The position numbers and the translations under genes are program-made. A stretch of 57,139 bases of DNA from positions 1 through 57,139 of the forward strand of contig UQWP01000007.1 in the NCBI GenBank assembly GCA_900544825.1, written 5' to 3'. The stretch is from an uncultured Prevotella sp. (lineage in GTDB: Bacteria; Bacteroidota; Bacteroidia; Bacteroidales; Bacteroidaceae). Of the stretch, positions 51,711-57,139 are shown in pieces. Numbering within the stretch: position 1 is the stretch's first letter; each line of letters opens with the position of its first letter. Under the pieces are notes generated by a model. The model was given only the letters and a program-made list of their open reading frames with translations, did not search any database and was not told the DNA's origin.

Positions 51711-53486
51711 TTACCAGCCCTGGTATTCAGAATCAGAGCCAGTCCAACCTTCATTCTGTGCAACAGTACCCATTCCTACCTGATTTTCTGGCATTTTTTG
51801 GAAACCTGCTGTAGCATTGTAACGAGCTGCGTATCCACCATTATGTGGAGCATTAGGAGTTTCTTTTCCATTATGATAAGTCTTCACTCCTTCCTGCTTT
51901 GCAAGAGCTGCTGCAGCAATGTGCCAACGACGAATATCATTCCAACGAAGACCCTCGCAAGCCAACTCCCAACGGCGCTCATTTTGCAAAGCCTTAAGAG
52001 AATAAGAAGCAATAGGTGCCAAACCTGCACGCTTACGAACCTCATTGATACCAGTGACATCTTCCTTCAACTCGCTCTGCATCAACAAAACATCAGCAAA
52101 ACGAATGAGTACCAAATCATGGATATTGTTCAACTGTGGATTTTCCGGAGTAGGGATATCCCAACCGCCTGCATACATAACATTCTCAAATGTACAAGAA
52201 TATCCATCTTCATTATTCTTGTTTACACAAGTAATTGGAGACCATTTCTTGGCAAAATAATCTGTTTCCTGTACGAAACTGTCGCCACCACCCTTCACAT
52301 AAGTAGAAACTTTGCTCCAGTCCTGGATTGTAGCGTCACGACGTTCATCATTAGGCTCGTCAGCTGCCCAATCATTAAACAAGTTAGGTGTTACAGGACC
52401 TGCACCCCAACCTTGGCCAAACGGGAATGTCTTGGCATAATCAGTTCCACCACGAACACCAAAGTGTAAAGCAAAACCATTCGCATAGCCAATGGTAGTA
52501 TTCCAAGAAGCCATCTTATTAAACTTGATTGCGAATAAAGTTTCTGGATTTGTAGCACCATCATCCTCTACCCACTTTAAGCCTTGCCCCTTAGTGTAGT
52601 CATAATCATTAACTGTACATCTATTAGTATAAGCCCAAAGGTTTTGGAACTTATCAACCAATTTGTATCCAGATTTTTCTACACAATCGTCAATAGCAGC
52701 AATAACCTCATCCTTAGTCATTGTTGTTCCATCTGGAAGTTCCACTGAAGTCAAAGGATTATATGTGGTACTTGTCAGGTCAGACAAGTTTGTTCCATTG
52801 CAGAAGAAACCTGTATAGAACAACCAAGCACGCCCCAGCAAAGCCTCTGCAGCATACTTATCTACATGACCATCACTGCTTTTGTTCTTGCTGGCATCAT
52901 TTTCGTCAACTGTCAACAAGGTGATAGCATCACGAAGATCCAGTAAAATCTGCTTCCAAGGATCAGTGATATCACCCTGAGTGACTGACTCAGAACCAGG
53001 ATGTAAACGCATAGGCACATTGCCATACATAGAAGCCAACTCATAATAATAGAATGCACGGAGGAATTTCGCCTGTCCCATCAATGAGTTTTTTGTTGCC
53101 TCATCCATCGAAGTATTAGGAAGAGCATCTATCAAAGTATTTGCACGGTTGATACCTTTGTAACGAGCCTCATAGAAGGTATTTGTCATATTTGCATTAT
53201 AATTGCAAATCATATCTTCTGCCTGCATCAACTTATCATTATCACCACCGCCACCTAAGCAGTCATCACTGGCAAGCTGTGCATAATACAAGAAACTCAT
53301 CTGAGGGTCTGCACTAACCTGATTCAGATTCTGGTATATACCAGCCAAAACAGCTTCTCCATCTGCCTTAGACACAGGGAAGTCTTTTGTAGACAACTCG
53401 CCAACATTCTGAACATCATCGATATCACAGGATGCAAAGCTAAGAGCTACCATGGCGGAAGCCAAAATTATATTTAATTTCTTCAT
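51711..53486 (-). CDS. SusD/RagB-family lipoprotein
   Basis: The 591-residue protein has a lipoprotein signal (ALSFASC, Cys near 20) and the SusD N-terminal block (AVLAGIYQNLNQVS; KFLRAFYYYELASMYGNVPM). Its C-terminal motifs are LIRFADVLLMQSEL and NERRWELACEGLRWNDIRRW. It caps the SusC channel and captures glycan at the cell surface. It follows SusC by 18 bp. Confidence 0.95.
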   Translation of the reverse strand: MKKLNIILASAMVALSFASCDIDDVQNVGELSTKDFPVSKADGEAVLAGIYQNLNQVSADPQMSFLYYAQLASDDCLGGGGDNDKLMQAEDMICNYNANMTNTFYEARYKGINRANTLIDALPNTSMDEATKNSLMGQAKFLRAFYYYELASMYGNVPMRLHPGSESVTQGDITDPWKQILLDLRDAITLLTVDENDASKNKSSDGHVDKYAAEALLGRAWLFYTGFFCNGTNLSDLTSTTYNPLTSVELPDGTTMTKDEVIAAIDDCVEKSGYKLVDKFQNLWAYTNRCTVNDYDYTKGQGLKWVEDDGATNPETLFAIKFNKMASWNTTIGYANGFALHFGVRGGTDYAKTFPFGQGWGAGPVTPNLFNDWAADEPNDERRDATIQDWSKVSTYVKGGGDSFVQETDYFAKKWSPITCVNKNNEDGYSCTFENVMYAGGWDIPTPENPQLNNIHDLVLIRFADVLLMQSELKEDVTGINEVRKRAGLAPIASYSLKALQNERRWELACEGLRWNDIRRWHIAAAALAKQEGVKTYHNGKETPNAPHNGGYAARYNATAGFQKMPENQVGMGTVAQNEGWTGSDSEYQGW

Positions 53487-53504
53487 TGTGAATTCAATTT
53501 TAGA

Positions 53505-56500
53505 TTAGAACTTAATATTTACACCAACCATATAGGTACGAGGCTGAGGATAGTTACCTACATCAACACCTGTTACCCATGAGTCAGAGCCGATAGCTGT
53601 ACCATTCTCCGGATCCATACCCTTATAACCTGTGATAGTAAAGAGGTTTTGGGCAGTAAAGTAGAGACGGAGCTGCTGGAACGGACTGGTCTTCCAGATT
53701 TTGGTGAAGTCATAACCTACAGTCAGGTTTTGAAGACGGAAGTAGCTGGCATCCTCAATGTAGATATCCGATACTGTTTGCCAGTTAGGACCTTGATTCA
53801 TGTGCGCAAGCAAAGGATACTTGTTAGAAGTTCCCTCACCATGCCAGTAATCATAAACCTCAGTTGTGAAGTTTTCAAACTCACCATCAGTAAACTTGCG
53901 ATAAGAACGAGCAACCTGCTGTCCAAATGCGCCATAACCTGTTACAGAGAGGTCAAAGCCCTTGTAAGATGCACCGAGAGTAATACCCATGGTAACATCA
54001 GGCTGTGGAGAACCAATCTCGGTCTTATCATCGTCATTGACAACGCCATCACCATTGACATCGACAAACTTCAAATCACCGGGCTTGATGCCTGTACCCT
54101 GCTTAGAATTCTCAGCCTTACCACCGCAGTTCTTATCGAGATAAGCCTTGACATCAGCATCATTCTGCATTACACCTTCTGTCTTATAACCCCAGAAGTA
54201 GCCAATAGGATGTCCTTCCTCGAAACGAGCCATATAGCCAGTATTCTGTGCTAAGTAATCCGAACCACCATTATTGAACTTTTGGTTTGAATTAACCTTA
54301 GTTACCTCATTGTGATTGTAAGCCATGTTCCAACCTACATTGTACTGGAAGTCCTTACCAATCTTGTCATTCCATGTCAAAGCAACCTCAACACCCTTGT
54401 TCTCTACAGTACCAGCGTTTTTCATCTGGGTAGAGAAACCTGTTGTTGCATCGATAGGTACTGCTACCAGCAAATCCTTGGTCTTCTTGTTATACCAATC
54501 AGCTGTCAAGCCCAATCGACCATTCAAGAAACGGGCATCGATACCAATGTTCAACTGCTCTGATGTTTCCCAAGTCAATTCATCATTAGGTAATCTAGAT
54601 GGTGAAGCACCTGAAACAAATGCATTATGAGATTTTGCAGATGTATCAAAAGTATAGATACTACCAGAATCAAAAGCAAAAGCACCCTGCCACTGGAAAT
54701 TACTAATGGTTGCAGCATTACCATTCTGTCCCCAACCAGCACGAAGTTTCAGAAAATCGAGCCAAGAAGCTGTCTTTTCCATGAATTTCTCATTAGAAAT
54801 AACCCAACCTGCTGATACTGATGGGAAGTATCCCCAACGCTCACCAGGAGCAAACTTAGAGTTGCCATCGGCACGGATGATAGCAGAAAGCATATACTTC
54901 TCATCGTAGTTATAGTTTACACGTCCAAAGTAAGACATACTACGAGTATCGTCACAAGGAGTACCTGTAACGGATGCAGCATTGTTATTCTTCATATAGC
55001 TCATGTAAGCATGAATCATATCGCCAAAAATGGAGTTGGAAGAAGTTGCATTCAAAGAGAAACCGAAGTCAGGACGGCTCTCACCATACTCAGTACCTAC
55101 CAGAATGTCGAAGTTGTGCTTCTTCTGCAAGTCAAACTTATAACTCAAGGTATTTGTTGTACTCCATCCCCAACTTGTACCAATCTGGTTTGTTGCCTTG
55201 TCCTCTGTACGGTTGTAATCTGCATTAGTATTATTAGCAGAGAACACAGGGAGGAATGTACGCCATGTCCAAGTATTCTGATTGTAGTTCAACTGTCCAC
55301 GATAAACAAGATTCTTGATTGGCTGAATCTCCAGGTATCCGGTAGCATGCAAATTATGGTTGATACTCTTGTTATGACCAGACTGCTGATTCACCATCTT
55401 ATAGATAGGGTTCACAGAATAAGAGTTGTAATTCTTTATCCAATTCTGAATATCAGAAGCATTGGTATACTCACCATCGGCATTATACATAGGGATAGTA
55501 GGGTTGGAACGGAGCATATTGGAAAGCTCATTGCTATACTGGTTACCAATCTGAATACCCTGATTCTGCTTGTGCTGATAGTAGATGTTCTCACCAATCT
55601 TCACAACATCCATACCCTTTTCAGTGCGATAGATGACATGCTCTGAATTGATGCGGAAGGTAAAACGGCGGTAGTCTGACTTAACAACATTACCAAAGAC
55701 ACCATCCTGATACTGATAACCGGCACCCATAGAGAAGGTAGAACGGTCGGAACCACCAGTAACGTTCAGGGAATGACTTGTTGTAACGGCATTCTTGTTG
55801 CGGATAGCCTCTACCCAGTTGGTTCCTTCGTTAGAACCATCCATATAAGAGTTGTAGAGGTCTTCGCCCATAATGCTCTTCCAATCCCAGCCACTTTCGC
55901 CACTGTTGAAACGCACCTGATCCATTACCTCCATATACTGCTTAGCTGTCAGCATCTTAGGCATACGATATACGTTAGCCCAACCTACGTTGGCATCGTA
56001 TGATACCTGGATCTTACCCTGCTTACCCTGCTTGGTAGTTACAAGGATAACACCATTGGCTGCGGCAGAACCGTAGATGGCACAGGATGCGGCATCCTTC
56101 AAAACGTCAATACGCTCGATGTCGGCAGGGTTCAAGTTGTTGATATCACCTGCTACACCATCAATAATATAAAGAGGAGCAGTGTTGCCGTTGGTACCGG
56201 CACCACGGATAGAAATCTTAAAGCCATCACCAGGCTGACCGGAAGCCGCCTGAATATTTACACCAGGAGTCTGGCTCTGCAAAGCGCCCAGCACCTGAGT
56301 GGTATTCATCTTCTGAATATCATCACCCTTCACCTCGATGGTAGAACCGGTAACGAGCTTTTTCTTCTGAACACCATAACCTACGACAACAACCTCTTCG
56401 AGAGTCTTGTCGTCTGTCTTCATTGTGACGTTAAAATTAGACTGATTACCTACAACGATTTCCTGCTTCTGATAACCGATATAAGTAATAACAATAGTAG

Positions 56501-56756
56501 CACCAGGCTTTACGTTCAAGGTGAAGTTACCATCCAAGTCGGTCACAGTACCATTGCCGGTATTACCTTTCTCTACTACACTTGCACCGATAATAGGACC
56601 TTCTGCATCACTTACATTACCGGTAACCTTCTTAGACTGCTGAACTGAATTAACAGCAAAGTTTGGAGATGTTGCCAAAGCTTCAGTTGTGTAACTCAAG
56701 CCTAAGGATGCCAACGCTCCAACAAGCAGCACTGATTTTCTTAAGTTTAGATTCAT
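53505..56756 (-). CDS. SusC/RagA-family TonB-dependent transporter
   Basis: The start at 56756 gives a signal peptide (ending TTEALA near 30) and 1083 residues; an earlier ATG adds 12 residues. A CarboxypepD-like domain lies at about 45-120 (GNVSDAEGPIIGASV; GTVTDLDGNFTL), then the TonB box region EEVVVVGYG and a plug with AASCAIYGSAAANGVILVTTK. A long barrel ends in YMVGVNIKF. With SusD and the lipoprotein it forms a glycan importer. No carbohydrate enzyme or regulator is linked to it inside the window. Confidence 0.96.
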   Translation of the reverse strand: MNLNLRKSVLLVGALASLGLSYTTEALATSPNFAVNSVQQSKKVTGNVSDAEGPIIGASVVEKGNTGNGTVTDLDGNFTLNVKPGATIVITYIGYQKQEIVVGNQSNFNVTMKTDDKTLEEVVVVGYGVQKKKLVTGSTIEVKGDDIQKMNTTQVLGALQSQTPGVNIQAASGQPGDGFKISIRGAGTNGNTAPLYIIDGVAGDINNLNPADIERIDVLKDAASCAIYGSAAANGVILVTTKQGKQGKIQVSYDANVGWANVYRMPKMLTAKQYMEVMDQVRFNSGESGWDWKSIMGEDLYNSYMDGSNEGTNWVEAIRNKNAVTTSHSLNVTGGSDRSTFSMGAGYQYQDGVFGNVVKSDYRRFTFRINSEHVIYRTEKGMDVVKIGENIYYQHKQNQGIQIGNQYSNELSNMLRSNPTIPMYNADGEYTNASDIQNWIKNYNSYSVNPIYKMVNQQSGHNKSINHNLHATGYLEIQPIKNLVYRGQLNYNQNTWTWRTFLPVFSANNTNADYNRTEDKATNQIGTSWGWSTTNTLSYKFDLQKKHNFDILVGTEYGESRPDFGFSLNATSSNSIFGDMIHAYMSYMKNNNAASVTGTPCDDTRSMSYFGRVNYNYDEKYMLSAIIRADGNSKFAPGERWGYFPSVSAGWVISNEKFMEKTASWLDFLKLRAGWGQNGNAATISNFQWQGAFAFDSGSIYTFDTSAKSHNAFVSGASPSRLPNDELTWETSEQLNIGIDARFLNGRLGLTADWYNKKTKDLLVAVPIDATTGFSTQMKNAGTVENKGVEVALTWNDKIGKDFQYNVGWNMAYNHNEVTKVNSNQKFNNGGSDYLAQNTGYMARFEEGHPIGYFWGYKTEGVMQNDADVKAYLDKNCGGKAENSKQGTGIKPGDLKFVDVNGDGVVNDDDKTEIGSPQPDVTMGITLGASYKGFDLSVTGYGAFGQQVARSYRKFTDGEFENFTTEVYDYWHGEGTSNKYPLLAHMNQGPNWQTVSDIYIEDASYFRLQNLTVGYDFTKIWKTSPFQQLRLYFTAQNLFTITGYKGMDPENGTAIGSDSWVTGVDVGNYPQPRTYMVGVNIKF

Positions 56757-57000
56757 ACTTATGTACTTTCTAGGTTTGAATAGAATAAACATTAACTTAA
56801 TTGACTAGCAAATAGCCACACTCTCTTGTCTCCCTGCAACTGCCAGTTGCACGGAAACGCTCCTTCTTTCATTTTAAGCTGAATTGATACTCATAGGTCA
56901 TTACTTTTTATTTTGTTAGTTTTGTTATTTTAGCTGTATTTCAGGAGAAACGAAGTGAGGCATCTTCTTAGTGGTATCATTCACATTCGAATCACCGCTG

Positions 57001-57008
57001 CAAAAGTA
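57001..57008 (-). promoter_or_regulatory. -7 box of the SusC operon
   Basis: The minus strand reads TACTTTTG, a match to TAnnTTTG, giving a leader of about 240 nt before SusC. No TTTG lies at the -33 position, in line with an activated promoter. The leader contains a small GCAACTG/CAGTTGC hairpin near 56837 and no gene. Confidence 0.5.
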
Positions 57009-57092
57009 CAATTCTTTTTCGAAAAAGGGTGATACTATTTTGCTCAATTTGTGTATTTTTCGTAAGAAAGGTTATTTTTTTAATAATCGAGT

Positions 57093-57128
57093 AGGAGGTA
57101 AACACTAATCATAGGTGTTTATCTCCTA
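57093..57128. terminator. Hairpin at the right edge
   Basis: AGGAGGTAAACAC (57093-57105) pairs with GTGTTTATCTCCT (57116-57128), one mismatch. It may end a gene beyond the right edge or separate it from the SusC promoter. Confidence 0.55.
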
Positions 57129-57139
57129 TTTTCATGTTT

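Overview
The window looks like the chromosome of a gut or oral Bacteroidota of the order Bacteroidales, most probably Prevotella/Segatella. The evidence is Bacteroidota promoters (TTTG, about 20 bases, then TAnnTTTG) before many genes, SusC/SusD and SusR-type proteins, lipoproteins with acidic sorting signals, arginine synthesis through an N-succinylornithine-type carbamoyltransferase, and a 16S rRNA 5' end at the left edge. Genus assignment is inference; no database was searched.

Left part (1-10 kb): the 16S 5' end and its two promoters read leftward, next to a 331-bp inverted-repeat element. A Bax-inhibitor-1 membrane protein follows. Then comes a leftward glycan operon that is mostly decayed: a GH28 stub, a DUF4468 protein, a GH92 mannosidase with an in-frame stop and a large internal deletion, an intact fusion of a histidine phosphatase with GH92, and a broken AraC-type regulator.

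10-15 kb: an arginine cluster, argR - GNAT acyltransferase - argG - argC - argD. The rest of the arginine/proline theme is scattered downstream: proC (24.5 kb), proB (27.7 kb), proA (40.5 kb) and the carbamoyltransferase argF' (41.8 kb).

15-20 kb: a defence-like stretch with a single-chain MmeI-type restriction-modification enzyme, remnants of an MNT-HEPN toxin-antitoxin pair, and an AAA-ATPase/PD-(D/E)XK protein. Upstream of the next operon are four CTTAAG palindromes spaced exactly 22 bp.

20-24.4 kb: a four-gene operon of unknown job encoding a LytTR DNA-binding protein, a TonB-like protein, a TPR protein and an outer-membrane beta-barrel receptor. 25-28 kb: XRE-cupin regulator, acyl-CoA synthetase and proB.

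28.5-35 kb: an alpha-galactosidase (GH36) and a TonB-dependent receptor, divergent from a SusR-like regulator, with a putative operator between them. A lactonase beta-propeller follows.

36-40 kb: an accessory stretch with an ATPase, about 950 bp of strongly structured non-coding DNA, a small lipoprotein and a DUF1016 nuclease. The ATPase and the nuclease carry near-identical 85-bp hairpin-plus-promoter modules.

43-50 kb: a Rid-superfamily protein, a haem-motif beta-propeller lipoprotein split by a frameshift, a DUF6057 membrane protein, an HU-like protein with a structured leader, an Rpn-type nuclease, and an operon of three very small proteins. Three promoters here share a TTTGGyGGTTACGA signature. 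The window ends with a SusC/SusD/SusE-like outer-membrane set without enzymes.
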